DNA from: JARKPK01 sp964631235
GTDB lineage: Bacteria; Planctomycetota; Planctomycetia; Pirellulales; Thermoguttaceae
NCBI GenBank assembly: GCA_964631235.1
Contig: CAZVZX010000007.1
Coordinates: 62,001 to 126,000, forward strand
Direction of reading: 5' to 3'
Length of the DNA stretch: 64,000 nt
Shown piece after piece: positions 26,499-35,885 of this stretch. Position 1 is the stretch's first letter, and each line of letters opens with the position of its first letter. Position numbers and translations under genes: made by a program. The notes below the pieces were generated by a model, which made no database searches, had not been told where the DNA came from, and saw nothing but the letters and a program-made list of their open reading frames with translations.

Positions 26499-27914
26499 AT
26501 GAATACCACGGCCAAACCGACCACGCTGGCCGAGTTGCGCCGCTCGGGCTGGACGAGCAAAACGGTCAAACGGGAGATTCACGACAACTTTTTGCGAATG
26601 CTTGCCGCGGGCGAGGATCTGTTTCCGGGCATCATCGGGTACGACGACACGGTGATCCCCGAAATCAATCTGGCCTTGCTCGCCGGGCACGATCTTCTTT
26701 TCTTGGGCGAAAAAGGCCAGGCAAAAAGCCGGCTGATGCGTTTGCTGGTGCGTTTTCTCGACGAGGAGGTTCCCTACCTCGACTTGCCCGGCTGCCCCGT
26801 GCATGAAGATCCATTTCGCCCGATCACCACGATGGGCCGACGGCTGCTGGCCGAAACGCCCGAAGACCGCGTTCGTATTGCCTGGTGGCCGCGGTCCGAT
26901 CGCTATGCCGAGCGGTTGGCCCCCGGCACAAAATTCGCCGACATCATCGGCGAGATCGACCCGGCCAAGCTGGCCGGCGGGATGAGTCTTTCGGCCGAAG
27001 AGGCCCTGCACTTCGGGCTGATTCCGCGAATGCACCGCGGCATTTTCGCCGTCAACGAGCTGCCCGAGTTGGACGAACTGGTGCAAGTCGGCCTGTTCAA
27101 CATCCTGGAAGAGCGCGACGTACAGATTCGCGGCTACCCGATCCGTTTCGATATCGATTTGCTGCTCGTGTTCTCGGCCAATCCGGCCACGTACAACCGC
27201 AGCGGCAAGGTGATTCCGCAGTTGAAAGACCGCATCGGCTCGGTGATCCACACGCATTACCCGCGCGAGCGAAGCGTGGGCATCGAAATCACCCGGCGCG
27301 AGGCGGGCATCGACTTGGGCGGCGACTACCCCGTGGTGGTGCCCTACTTCATGAGCGAGATCATCGAGCAGATCAGCGTCGTTGCCCGGCGGAGCAAGTA
27401 TGTCGATCATCAGTCGGGCGTCAGCGCGCGGCTGAGCATTGCCAACTACCGCGTGATGGTGGCTAGCGCTCGGCAACGCGGCGCACTATTGGGCGAGCGT
27501 CCGGCCGTGCCGCGGATCAGCGATTTGGGCCACCTCTACGCCTCGTCGCTGGGCAAGCTGGAGCTCGACTTGATGAGCAGCCATCAGATGACCGAGCGGC
27601 AGGTGCTCGATGCGATTGTCGCCGAGGCGATCCGCGACGTGTTCAACGAATACGTCGAACGCGAAGGGCTCGACGCCATCGCCGACGTGTTCGCCAAGGG
27701 CGTCAAGATCGAGGTGGGCGATCTGCTTCCCTCGCAGGCCTATGCCGAGCGGCTCCGCCGCGTGCCGCCGCTGTGGGACAAGGCCTTCGAGGTCAACGCC
27801 TCGGGCGACCCGGCCGTCCGGGCGTCGTGCATCGAGTTTGTGCTGGCCGGGCTGTGGGCCAACGAAATGGTCTCGCGCGCCGAAAAACACGGCAAGATCG
27901 TTTATGAAACGTAA
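26499..27914 (+). CDS. MoxR/magnesium-chelatase-type AAA+ ATPase
   Basis: A 471-residue protein. The P-loop is GEKGQAKS near residues 75-82. The Walker B region is seen in HRGIFAVNELPELDELVQVG, and VFSANPATYNRSGKVIPQLKDR matches sensor 1 and the arginine-finger region of MoxR/ChlI-like ATPases. These ATPases act as chaperones that load metals or remodel a partner, usually with a VWA protein encoded next to them. The VWA gene follows here after 126 bp. The client is not known. Confidence 0.85.
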   Translation: MNTTAKPTTLAELRRSGWTSKTVKREIHDNFLRMLAAGEDLFPGIIGYDDTVIPEINLALLAGHDLLFLGEKGQAKSRLMRLLVRFLDEEVPYLDLPGCPVHEDPFRPITTMGRRLLAETPEDRVRIAWWPRSDRYAERLAPGTKFADIIGEIDPAKLAGGMSLSAEEALHFGLIPRMHRGIFAVNELPELDELVQVGLFNILEERDVQIRGYPIRFDIDLLLVFSANPATYNRSGKVIPQLKDRIGSVIHTHYPRERSVGIEITRREAGIDLGGDYPVVVPYFMSEIIEQISVVARRSKYVDHQSGVSARLSIANYRVMVASARQRGALLGERPAVPRISDLGHLYASSLGKLELDLMSSHQMTERQVLDAIVAEAIRDVFNEYVEREGLDAIADVFAKGVKIEVGDLLPSQAYAERLRRVPPLWDKAFEVNASGDPAVRASCIEFVLAGLWANEMVSRAEKHGKIVYET

Positions 27915-28040
27915 TCGGCGATGACTCGCGATCCACCGTGCGTGTTGCCCCCGATGAACATCGAAGTGATTTGAACCGTCGTCCGCCAAGCAGCGGAAAC
28001 AGCCGGAAACGAGTTCGGCCGCATGGTGCGGAGAACGGCC

Positions 28041-29744
28041 ATGAGTGAGAAGAAACACATCGGCGGAGTGATTCACGCCTATCAGCGCTATGATCCGCAG
28101 CAGTGGCCCAGCCCGTTGAGCCCCCCGCCCGACCTGACCTCGGCCGCCTTCGAGCACATGCTGGCCTACGGCGACCTGCGCGAGTTGACCGAAGAGGAGT
28201 TGGCTCGGGCCGTGGAACTCGACCCGCGGCAAATCGCCGGGCTGGGGCCGAGTTTGGAGTCGCTGCTGGCGCGTCTCCGCGCACGGAAACAGAAGATTCT
28301 TTCGACCTACGAAACCGATTCGGTGCAGGCCGAGGCCGCTCGCCGCTATCAGCGGCAAGCCGCGGCGATGAACCCGCCGCAGCCGCTGGCGAAGGCCTTT
28401 GCCCGGGCGACGGCCGACGAGCAGCTTTTCGAGTTGGAGCGGCTGTGGTATCGCGTCGAAGACGAACGCGGCCGATTTGCGCGCGACCTGCTCCGTTTGG
28501 TTTCGATGCTCGGCGAGAAGTATCAAGTGGATGCCTTGGCCGCCAAGTACCCGTTCACCGGCCGCACGGCGATGAGCGTGCCCGAGGCGATCGAAATCAA
28601 GAACGAGTTGGAAGAAATCGACCGGTTGATTGCTCAATTGGAAGAGGCGGCCAAGACGGCCCACCTGGCGATCATCGATCTTTCGGCCCTGAGCAACTAC
28701 GCTGAAAGCGAAGAGATCGACCAACTGAAGCAGTTGGCCGAGCAGGCCCGCGACCTGCTTCGCCAATGGGCCGAGCAACAAGGGTTAGAGCGCGCCCGCC
28801 GCGGCTACCAACTTACCCCGAAAGCCTACCGGCTTTTTCAAGGGCGGCTGCTCGACCGCATTTTCAGCGGGCTACAGGCCGCGCGCTCGGGACGGCACAG
28901 CGGGCCGATCGTGGGCGAAGGGGCCGTCGAACTGCCCCGCACCAAACCCTACGAGTTCGGCGACTCGCTGGCGCATATCGACCTGTGCGGCACGCTGCTC
29001 AACGCCATGTTTCGCGAAGGGCCGGGCCTGCCCGTCCGACTGCGCAGCGACGATATCGAGGTCCACCGCACGCGCAACAACCCCAAGTGCGCCACCTGCG
29101 TGCTGTTGGACATGAGCGGTTCGATGCGGTACGACGGGCTGTATGTGCATGTCAAACGGATGGCCTTGGCGCTCGATGGCTTGATCCGCCGCGAGTTCCC
29201 GGGCGACTATCTTCAATTTGTCGAGGTGTTCACCTTCGCCCAGTTGCTGCCGCGCGGCGAGGTGATCTCGGTGCTGCCCAAGCCTGTTACGCTGGGCAAT
29301 CCCGTGGTGAGGCTGAAGGTGGATATGAGCGACCCGCGGGTCAATCCCTACGACGTGCCCGCCCACTTCACCAATTTGCAGCACGGACTGCGGTTGGCGC
29401 GGCAGCTCTTGGCCGTGCAAGACACGCCGAACCGCCAGGTGGTGCTCATCACCGACGGATTGCCGACCGCGCACTTTGAAGAGCGGATGCTCTATTTGCT
29501 CTATCCGCCCGATCGTCGCACCGAAGAGGCCACGATGCGCGAAGGCGTGCTCTGCCGCCGCGACGGAATCACCATCAACATCTTTCTGCTGCAAAGCTGG
29601 TGGCAGTCGCATGCCGACGTGCAATTCGCCTACCGACTGGCCGAGGCCGCCCAAGGGCGTGTGTTCTTCACGGCGGGCAAAGACCTCGATCGCTACGTCG
29701 TTTGGGACTACGTCGCCCGCCGCCGCGAGATCATCGCCGGCTGA
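28041..29744 (+). CDS. VWA (MIDAS) domain partner of the AAA+ ATPase
   Basis: A 567-residue protein. The N-terminal 330 residues are charged and helical with coiled-coil character (EEIDRLIAQLEEAAKTA). The C-terminal VWA domain has the metal-ion-dependent adhesion site DMSGSM, preceded by CATCVLL, a conserved threonine in HFTNLQHGL and aspartate in LITDGLPT. The ATG at 28041 is preferred over one at 28023 because GGAG lies 7 bp before it. MoxR and VWA proteins generally work as a complex; no third component is adjacent. Confidence 0.85.
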   Translation: MSEKKHIGGVIHAYQRYDPQQWPSPLSPPPDLTSAAFEHMLAYGDLRELTEEELARAVELDPRQIAGLGPSLESLLARLRARKQKILSTYETDSVQAEAARRYQRQAAAMNPPQPLAKAFARATADEQLFELERLWYRVEDERGRFARDLLRLVSMLGEKYQVDALAAKYPFTGRTAMSVPEAIEIKNELEEIDRLIAQLEEAAKTAHLAIIDLSALSNYAESEEIDQLKQLAEQARDLLRQWAEQQGLERARRGYQLTPKAYRLFQGRLLDRIFSGLQAARSGRHSGPIVGEGAVELPRTKPYEFGDSLAHIDLCGTLLNAMFREGPGLPVRLRSDDIEVHRTRNNPKCATCVLLDMSGSMRYDGLYVHVKRMALALDGLIRREFPGDYLQFVEVFTFAQLLPRGEVISVLPKPVTLGNPVVRLKVDMSDPRVNPYDVPAHFTNLQHGLRLARQLLAVQDTPNRQVVLITDGLPTAHFEERMLYLLYPPDRRTEEATMREGVLCRRDGITINIFLLQSWWQSHADVQFAYRLAEAAQGRVFFTAGKDLDRYVVWDYVARRREIIAG

Positions 29745-29830
29745 ATCCGCGACGATTGCCGATCTTCGGGTTCGCTTCTCGAGAAAACAACACGTTTGTT
29801 GATGTTGCGACCGCACGGCCAAGCGCCGAT

Positions 29831-30727
29831 TCATTCGGCCTCGGGCACGACCATCGGCATACCGCTGCGGGGATGCGGGGCAAGGGCCACCGGCGTGCGG
29901 TAGATCGCCTGAAGCAACTCGGGCTGCATGAGCTGCCGCGGGGGCCCGTCGAACACCACCTCGCCCTCGCGGAGGGCCAACGCCCGATCGGCGTCGAGCG
30001 CCGCGGCGTTGACATCGTGGGTGACGGCCAAGATTGTCGTGCCGCGCTGCCGATGCGCGCGGCGGAGCAGCGCCCGAATCTCCGACTGATGACGAAAGTC
30101 GAGGAACGTGGTCGGCTCGTCGAGCAGCAGCACGTCGGCGCCTTGGGCCAGGGCCGCAGCAATCATCGCTTTCTGACGTTCGCCGCCGCTAAGGGTATCG
30201 ATCGCGCGATCGGCCAGGGCCGTCATCCCCGTTTCTTCCAGGGCCTGGCGCACGGCCGCGCGGTCTTCGGCCGACATGGCGGCAAAGGCGTTCAAGAAGG
30301 GGTATCGGCCCAGGCCGACGAACTCCTCGACCGACAGCGGCAGCGTTCGGCCGTCGATCTGCGGCACGTAGCCGACCCGTTTGGCCAACTCGCGGCGCCG
30401 ATACTGCGCCAGCGGTCGGCCGAACAGCTCGATCCGCCCTGAATAAGGCACGAGCCGATCGAGACACTTGAGCAACGTCGTCTTGCCCGCCCCGTTCGGC
30501 CCGACAATCGCCAAGTACTCGCCCCGAGCGACGTAAAAGCTCACCTGATGGAGGATGGGCTTACCTTCGATCCAAAAGCTCAGTTGATCGACGGCAAGCA
30601 CCGGCGCCGACGACTCGGCCGGCCCCGCGCCGCTGTGCGCCGCTGCGCCGCCGGTTGAAACATCCGGATTGGTAGAATCCGGGTTCGAAGAAACAGATGG
30701 ATGTGACGGGCCGTCGTGATGCACGGT
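29831..30727 (-). CDS. ABC transporter ATP-binding protein, FecE/BtuD type
   Basis: A protein of 298 residues from a GTG at 30727. It has Walker A GPNGAGKTT, the Q-loop YVPQIDG, the signature LSGGERQK, Walker B VLLLDEPTTFLD and the H-loop VTHDVN. The order and spacing match the ATPases of metal-chelate (siderophore, haem, cobalamin) importers, including the short C-terminus with RTPVALAPHP. No permease or binding-protein gene is near. The start is unclear: the frame is open to 30937, with an ATG at 30880 and a TTG at 30937, but the upstream translation is cysteine/arginine-rich and unlike protein. Confidence 0.85.
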   Translation of the reverse strand, partial: TVHHDGPSHPSVSSNPDSTNPDVSTGGAAAHSGAGPAESSAPVLAVDQLSFWIEGKPILHQVSFYVARGEYLAIVGPNGAGKTTLLKCLDRLVPYSGRIELFGRPLAQYRRRELAKRVGYVPQIDGRTLPLSVEEFVGLGRYPFLNAFAAMSAEDRAAVRQALEETGMTALADRAIDTLSGGERQKAMIAAALAQGADVLLLDEPTTFLDFRHQSEIRALLRRAHRQRGTTILAVTHDVNAAALDADRALALREGEVVFDGPPRQLMQPELLQAIYRTPVALAPHPRSGMPMVVPEAE

Positions 30728-30922
30728 TGAAATGCTCAACGGAAAAAAACAACACTGCCGACGGATGCAACGCCACCGGCCGAACAGCACCTCGGCCTGA
30801 ATGGCTCGGGTAGTCTCGACCTCAAACGAAGGCGACGGACCGCCTTCACTCCGATTCTCCGTTTCACCCAGCGAGGCCATGCGATCGTCGTCGAGTCCGC
30901 CGCCGCTCGGCCTTCGAGCATT

Positions 30923-31028
30923 GGGCAAAAAACGCAAAAAACGGAAAGCGGCTCAAACAAGGATGGCACGCAGTCGGCCGTGTCATTGCAACCGCGGCCG
31001 CTTCCGCAAGGGCATGGAACAATTAGGG
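30923..31028 (+). repeat. Dispersed palindromic element, copy D
   Basis: Contains CAAAAAACGGAAAGCGGC, then CTCAAACAAGG, the core GCACGCAGTCGGCCG, and the right arm GCGGCCGCTTCCGCAAGGGC with TGGAACAATTAGGG. The right end TTAGGG encodes, on the opposite strand, the last proline codon and the TAA stop of the leucine-rich-repeat gene. Confidence 0.7.
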
Positions 31029-32369
31029 CGTAATGGCGTCGGGCCCTTCGGCGATCTTCTTTTCGACTACCAGCGGGCGGAACTTGCCGCGACGATAGGT
31101 GTCGGTATGAAGGATGATTCGCTCTTTCTCGATTTTGTTGTCGTCGAGATGGCCGACCAGAGGGGTATAGCTGTAGAACGTCACCACGGCGCGATCGCGC
31201 TCGAAGCGGACCTCGGGGCTCCATTGCGTCGGTTTGGCCGCCGACCATTTCCATTGCGACGACTTGCTTCGCGGACGCGACAGCGGCGAATCATCGCCGT
31301 CGGCCGCGCCGCCCTGCCATGGGCTGGCATCGATGACGGTGTAGAACCCCCAACGCACGCCATGCCAACCGGCGCCGAATTCGCGGATTTCGCGGCGGAA
31401 GATCGACGCCTGCAAATAGGCCTCGGGCACGTCGTCGCCTTCGATCGCCTCCATCACGTCGTCCAAGGCGTCGAACGGCTTGGGCGGCTTGAGGAAGTGC
31501 GATTCCAGCCGCGGACAGTCGGCCGGCGCCGGGTATTCGGCATCGACAGGCAAGGCCCAAACAAAGCCGTTCGAATTGCCGTTCGACCGATAGACATACG
31601 CGCGCAACACGTATCCCTTGCGGAGGCGGAGCTTCGGGAACAGGTCGAGCACCTTTTTCGGATCGACCCGGCTTTTCGACCAGCCCTCGGGCGTGCCTTC
31701 CGGAAGCGCGCTGATCTCGGCGGCACGCTCGCGCCATTGCTTGATCTGTTTTGCGGTGAATCGTTTTACCGTGTCGCCGCCGCTGGGCAGGGGAACGCCC
31801 GCCTGAGGCGCCGGCTCGGTTTGGCTCGGGCCGGCCTGCTCCATCGACGCCGGCTGTTTCGCTTGGGCAACGATCTTCAGTTGCGGCAGGGCCTTGCGCA
31901 GCTCGGCCACGGCTTCGGCGGAAACCTGCGTGCCCGACAGATCAAGCTGCTTGAGTTGCTTCAACCGCGCGAGTTTCGCCAGGCCGGCATCGGTGATTTG
32001 CGACCGATCGAGCGACAGTTCGCTCAATTGAGGCAGTTCGAGCAGGTGCTCGATCCCCGCATCGCTTACGCCCGTGCCCGAAAGCCGAACAACGGCCAAC
32101 TCGGGAAACACGCGAAGGTGTTTGAGCCAATCGTCGCGGAAATCGGGATGGGCAGCGAAATCGATGGACACCACGGGCGTGCCGGGCCGATCCTCGTCCA
32201 GCCCGATCGCGATGCCGCCGTGTTCGCAAAGGGTGTCGATGGCTGCAAGCTGTGCCGGGGTGAACTTCGGCTTGCTGCCGCCGGCCGCCGGCTCGCCGCT
32301 CCATGCCTGCAGCGAAACGAGCAGTATCGACATCCCGACACCTACCGCAAATCGCCCTAACGTTGGCAT
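31023..32369 (-). CDS. Exported leucine-rich-repeat protein of unknown function
   Basis: A 448-residue protein with a signal peptide (GRFAVGVGMSILLVSLQAWS). The start at 32369 has GAGGAAG before it. Residues 85-165 contain about four leucine-rich repeats of the planctomycete bacterial type (LKHLRVFPELAVVRLSGTGV, IEHLLELPQLSELSLDRSQI). A proline/glutamine linker then leads to a C-terminal domain of about 240 residues with WGFYTVIDASPW that was not recognised. The stop codon TAA lies inside a dispersed repeat. Confidence 0.75.
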   Translation of the reverse strand: MPTLGRFAVGVGMSILLVSLQAWSGEPAAGGSKPKFTPAQLAAIDTLCEHGGIAIGLDEDRPGTPVVSIDFAAHPDFRDDWLKHLRVFPELAVVRLSGTGVSDAGIEHLLELPQLSELSLDRSQITDAGLAKLARLKQLKQLDLSGTQVSAEAVAELRKALPQLKIVAQAKQPASMEQAGPSQTEPAPQAGVPLPSGGDTVKRFTAKQIKQWRERAAEISALPEGTPEGWSKSRVDPKKVLDLFPKLRLRKGYVLRAYVYRSNGNSNGFVWALPVDAEYPAPADCPRLESHFLKPPKPFDALDDVMEAIEGDDVPEAYLQASIFRREIREFGAGWHGVRWGFYTVIDASPWQGGAADGDDSPLSRPRSKSSQWKWSAAKPTQWSPEVRFERDRAVVTFYSYTPLVGHLDDNKIEKERIILHTDTYRRGKFRPLVVEKKIAEGPDAITP

Positions 32370-32510
32370 GATCTTCTTCCTCGCAGAAAGAGCCGGCATT
32401 GACCCGATCGCTCACCCGCTCAATTCTTGTTATGACTTCGGTCCGCCCACGCGGTCAAGTGGCCAATGCCGCGTTTCGCCCGCTTCGTTTGGTTTCCGGT
32501 TTCCGCGGTG

Positions 32511-33536
32511 CTACTTATTGGATTCTTGCGAGCCTGTTCGTTGTTTCCATCGGCCCGTCAGCGGGTCGGGAATATCCTCGCCGGGGATGTTGAAGTCGAA
32601 GGTGTACGAGTCGGTCTTATTGGCAAGCTCACGCGGAGCGCTCGAGCTCCAGGTCGCGCGGGTTTCTCCCGCTCCCTTGGTTGTTTGAGAAACTGAGCCA
32701 TCGGCATTGAGCGTTAATCGGATCTCATACTTCAGCGTGGACGAATCGGTGCGATCGTACGCCGGCTGCTTGTTAGAGGCCGGAAGGTACATCTTGTGGG
32801 GCGAAATCCGCACCTCCCAATTGCCCGTGATGACGTTGCCCTCGATTCGCCCGGCGAATGTCCCCTTGTGCGGCATCGGATCGCAGGTGATTCCATGTTC
32901 GTACTTGGGCGGTTCGACAATCTGGTCCATCGTGCCGGTGACCTTCCCTTGGCGAATGACGTAGGTGGCCTTGAACTTCGGGTTGTAACCGCCCTGAAAG
33001 GCTTTTGTCAGCCAAGTTTCGACGTCGATGATCCGATCGCCGGAGTCTGCCGTAGGGCCGACGGGGTCGGCCTGCGGCATCAAGCGATAGGTAAGGTTGC
33101 CGATCGCCCCGGGCAAACCGCCGACAACAAGCTTGTAGTCGCCCGGCGGGAGCGTGGCATTTGGGTTGTCCTTCAGTTCCGACATGTAACGCCGCTGCGT
33201 TACCGAATACACCGTGGTGGCCGTGATGCGGTCGCTTTCGCGGCCGGTTTTCGTGTCGGCCCATCGGTAGCGGAACTGTCCGGCCATGGCCCCCTCGGGA
33301 ACAGTGAACTCGCCCGGGACGCGCATCACCTGCTTGCCGGTTATTCGTTCCGTCGAATACTCGACCGACGCGGTTACCGTGTGTACGACGTTCGAATCGA
33401 CCGGCGGGGCACGTCGGGCCTCGGCACCTCGGGCGGCCGCCGGCATGTGGACAACCGCCCAGACCGCCAAGAACGCGGCCAATCCGAATCCGACGATCAT
33501 GCGTCTGGTCAAGCCAATGGTAGTCCCTCGATCCAT
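32511..33536 (-). CDS. Exported protein of unknown function
   Basis: A 341-residue protein. The ATG at 33536 follows a strong AAGGAGGAAG and begins a signal peptide or membrane anchor (RRMIVGFGLAAFLAVWAVVH). The mature part is beta-rich, with TATTVYSVTQRRYMSELKD, an acidic/lysine lipoprotein-like LVVGGLPGAIGN and GNWEVRISPHKMYLP. No domain was recognised. The open frame continues upstream into the 112-bp tandem repeat, which would add a meaningless repetitive N-terminus. Confidence 0.7.
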   Translation of the reverse strand: MDRGTTIGLTRRMIVGFGLAAFLAVWAVVHMPAAARGAEARRAPPVDSNVVHTVTASVEYSTERITGKQVMRVPGEFTVPEGAMAGQFRYRWADTKTGRESDRITATTVYSVTQRRYMSELKDNPNATLPPGDYKLVVGGLPGAIGNLTYRLMPQADPVGPTADSGDRIIDVETWLTKAFQGGYNPKFKATYVIRQGKVTGTMDQIVEPPKYEHGITCDPMPHKGTFAGRIEGNVITGNWEVRISPHKMYLPASNKQPAYDRTDSSTLKYEIRLTLNADGSVSQTTKGAGETRATWSSSAPRELANKTDSYTFDFNIPGEDIPDPLTGRWKQRTGSQESNK

Positions 33537-33776
33537 GATTCTTCTTCCTCCTTTGCCTATTGATAATGACGGTCGCTGCCTTGCGGCTGCTTGAGAGCGA
33601 CCGGGGGGAAACATCCGACAACTTGGACCGCGGGCGGGTATTGGCGATTGTCGCAATGATGACCCGGTATGCCGGCACGCAGCTTGCCCTTCACGCTGCC
33701 GCAAACGCCGCCGCCTCTCTGCTTGGATGAGATTGCCCAGGCGGTATAAAGTGCCCTGTGACAACGCCGGCTTTGC

Positions 33777-34153
33777 AGGCGGAGCGGCATCGTTTGGTTG
33801 GCGGCCCTGCCGCGCTGTTGCTGCAAACATTGGAGGTCTTGTTTTCTCGGCAAGAGTATTAGCGACCAACGGGAGCGGGTTTGGCGAGGGGTGCGGCAGC
33901 ACCGATTGGTTGGCGGCCCTGCCGCCCTGTTGCTGCAAACATTGGAGGTCTTGTTTTCTCGGCAAGAGTACTAGCGACCAGCGGGAGCGGGTTTGGCGAG
34001 GGGTGCGGCAGCACCGATTGGTTGGCGGCCCTGCCGCGATGTTGCTGCAAACATTGGAGGTCTTGTTTTCTCGGCAAGAGTTCTAGCGACCAACGGGAGC
34101 GGGTTTCGCGAGGGGTGCGGCAGCACCGATTGGTTGGCGGCCCTGCCGCCCTG
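33777..34153. repeat. Tandem repeat, 112-bp unit, about 3.4 copies
   Basis: The marker GGTTGGCGGCCCTGCCGC begins at 33795, 33908, 34020 and 34132, spacing 113, 112 and 112 bp. Units are more than 95 percent identical by eye. Each holds three potential small hairpins: GGTGCGGCAGCACC, GGCGGCCCTGCCGCC and CTTGTTTTCTCGGCAAG. The last unit is cut after the second hairpin. Because 112 is not a multiple of three, the unit cannot encode a repeated peptide. Confidence 0.92.
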
Positions 34154-34162
34154 TGGTATGAT
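34134..34162 (+). promoter_or_regulatory. Candidate promoter of the creatininase-family gene
   Basis: TTGGCG (34134-34139) lies in the truncated last tandem-repeat unit and TATGAT (34157-34162) just beyond it, 17 bp apart. The distance to the ATG at 34245 is about 75 bp. Confidence 0.45.
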
Positions 34163-34244
34163 CGGGCGATGTCTGCCGAGTGGGCCGAGTGTGGACATCA
34201 GCCAAAGGGGAATGCGGTTCTGACCCCGGGGAACGGTTCGGATC

Positions 34245-35024
34245 ATGCGTCCTTGGATTCTCGCCGAAACGAACTACGGCAGTGTGAAGGCCGAAACGTA
34301 TCAGGTGGCCGTGCTGCCGTTGGGGGCGACGGAGCCGCACAATCTCCATCTGCCCTACAGCGCCGATACGATCGAGGGCGAAGAGATCGGCGCCCGAGCG
34401 TGCGAAGCGGCCTGGCAGCGCGGGGCGAAGGTGGTTCTGTTGCCGACGATTCCCTACGGAACGCAAACTAATCAGGTGCGTTTTCCGTTGGCGATGAACA
34501 TCTATCCTTCGACGCTGCAATTGCTGATCGCCGATCTGGTCGAATCGCTTGTGCAGCACGACATTCTGAAGATCGTGTTGCTCAACAGCCACGGCGGGAA
34601 CGACCTGAAGCCCGTGCTTCGCGAACTGTACGGCCGCACGCCGGCGCATCTGTTCCTGTGCAATTGGTATTCGATGTTCGGCGACGTGTATCACGAGATT
34701 TTCCAAGAGCGCGACGATCACGCCGGCGAGATGGAGACTTCGGTGCTGCTGGCCGTGCGTCCCGAACTGGTGGCCCGCGACGATCAGGGCCGACTCACCG
34801 CTGACGACGGCGCAAAACGCCCGACGCGGTTCGAGGCGGTCAACCGCGGCTGGGTTTCGATCGCTCGGCCGTGGCACTTGTTGACGACGAACACCGGGGC
34901 GGGCAACCCGCACGCGGCCTCGGCCGAGAAGGGACAACGATTGATCGACTTGGTTGTTCAGCGGTTGTCGGAGTTCCTCGTCGAGTTGTCGGCAGCGAAG
35001 ATCGACGAGCAGTTCCCGTTCTGA
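34245..35024 (+). CDS. Creatininase-family amidohydrolase
   Basis: A 259-residue protein, the family length. Metal-binding positions of creatininase are visible: the glutamate and histidine in GATEPHNLHLP, the aspartate of YSADT, the histidine in LNSHGGND and the glutamate in DDHAGEMETS. Family members hydrolyse creatinine or other cyclic amides such as formamidopyrimidine intermediates; the substrate here is unknown. The gene follows the tandem repeat and is followed by an unrelated small membrane protein gene. Confidence 0.9.
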   Translation: MRPWILAETNYGSVKAETYQVAVLPLGATEPHNLHLPYSADTIEGEEIGARACEAAWQRGAKVVLLPTIPYGTQTNQVRFPLAMNIYPSTLQLLIADLVESLVQHDILKIVLLNSHGGNDLKPVLRELYGRTPAHLFLCNWYSMFGDVYHEIFQERDDHAGEMETSVLLAVRPELVARDDQGRLTADDGAKRPTRFEAVNRGWVSIARPWHLLTTNTGAGNPHAASAEKGQRLIDLVVQRLSEFLVELSAAKIDEQFPF

Positions 35025-35159
35025 CCGATCGGCCGGCTTCCTCCGGATCGTCGGCCACGGAACTTCCGTCAGATCGTCAGTCAGCAGGTTATCGCCGCGC
35101 GATCGGTCTGGAGGGGCGGTTCCCTTGGGACGCGGTTTCAGTATCTGGTAGGGGCGTCA

Positions 35160-35642
35160 TTGAGCGAGTCGGTCAACGTGCCGGAATACGAACACACACA
35201 ACGCGGCTACTGGCATTTCGCTTTTCTTCTGTTGGCGGCCCTCGGTTGGTCGTTGGCGCTGCTCGCCCCAATGCCGTCGCCGCTGCCGGCCTTCGCCACG
35301 GCGTTGGCCGCGCTGTTCGCCTTGTTGGGGCTGAGCTTCATGAACCTGACGATCCGCGACGGCGGCGATCGGCTGTTGATTCGCTTCGGACCGATTCCGC
35401 TTCTGCGCGGCAGCGTGCGCTACGATCTGATCACCGACGCGGCCGAAGACCGCACCAATTGGCTTGACGGCTGGGGCATCCATTGGGTGCCCGGCCGGGG
35501 AATGACCTACAACCTTTGGGGTTTCCGCTGCGTGCGGCTTCAGACGGGCGGGCGCACGATTCGCGTGGGCACCGACGATCCCGAAGGGCTGATCGCCTTT
35601 CTGCGGCGGAAGTGCCGATTGGAAGAGGCGGCGACATCGTAG
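35160..35642 (+). CDS. Small membrane protein, PH-like fold possible
   Basis: A 160-residue protein starting at a TTG with AGGGG upstream; no suitable ATG exists before the membrane segments. Two adjacent hydrophobic helices (FAFLLLAALGWSLALLAPM and FATALAALFALLGLSFM) are followed by a domain of about 90 residues (LLIRFGPIPLLRGSVRYDLI, GGRTIRVGTDDPEGLIAFL). Such sequences resemble bacterial PH-like domains that follow a membrane hairpin. The function is unknown. A terminator lies about 70 bp after the stop codon. Confidence 0.7.
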   Translation: MSESVNVPEYEHTQRGYWHFAFLLLAALGWSLALLAPMPSPLPAFATALAALFALLGLSFMNLTIRDGGDRLLIRFGPIPLLRGSVRYDLITDAAEDRTNWLDGWGIHWVPGRGMTYNLWGFRCVRLQTGGRTIRVGTDDPEGLIAFLRRKCRLEEAATS

Positions 35643-35711
35643 CGGCCCGTTGAAAAATCGGTTCTCGACGCTCTATGGCCAGTCTTTCCGAAGGGATTCC
35701 ATGTTCGGATT

Positions 35712-35732
35712 GGCCCAGTCGGGCCTTTTTTT
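35712..35732 (+). terminator. Rho-independent terminator
   Basis: GGCCC-AGTC-GGGCC hairpin followed by seven T. It terminates the small membrane protein gene. A longer outer pairing GATTGGCC/GGCCCAATC is possible with 35743-35751. Confidence 0.85.
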
Positions 35733-35885
35733 GACGGTTTGTCGGCCCAATCACCCCATCGGTAACGGGCCGCGCGGGATCCAATGGCGTGGATTGCGAC
35801 GGCAAAGTAGTATCGTGGAATCGGAAGAACAGTGTGATTGAGACTTGAACAGACTCCTTGAAACGACCATGCCCGCGAGGTTCCC

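Larger units (their letters stand above)
33537..34244. other. Divergent intergenic region with tandem repeats
   Basis: Left part is the promoter region of the exported-protein gene; the right half is filled by the 112-bp tandem repeat and the promoter of the creatininase gene. No gene is supported, since the open frames there are products of the repeat. Confidence 0.6.

Noticed and set aside
30670..30690. tRNA T-arm-like GGGTTCGAAGAA
   Set aside because: There is no acceptor stem or anticodon arm around it.
33777..34153. CRISPR array
   Set aside because: Units are 112 bp, adjoining and without unique spacers; no cas genes are near.
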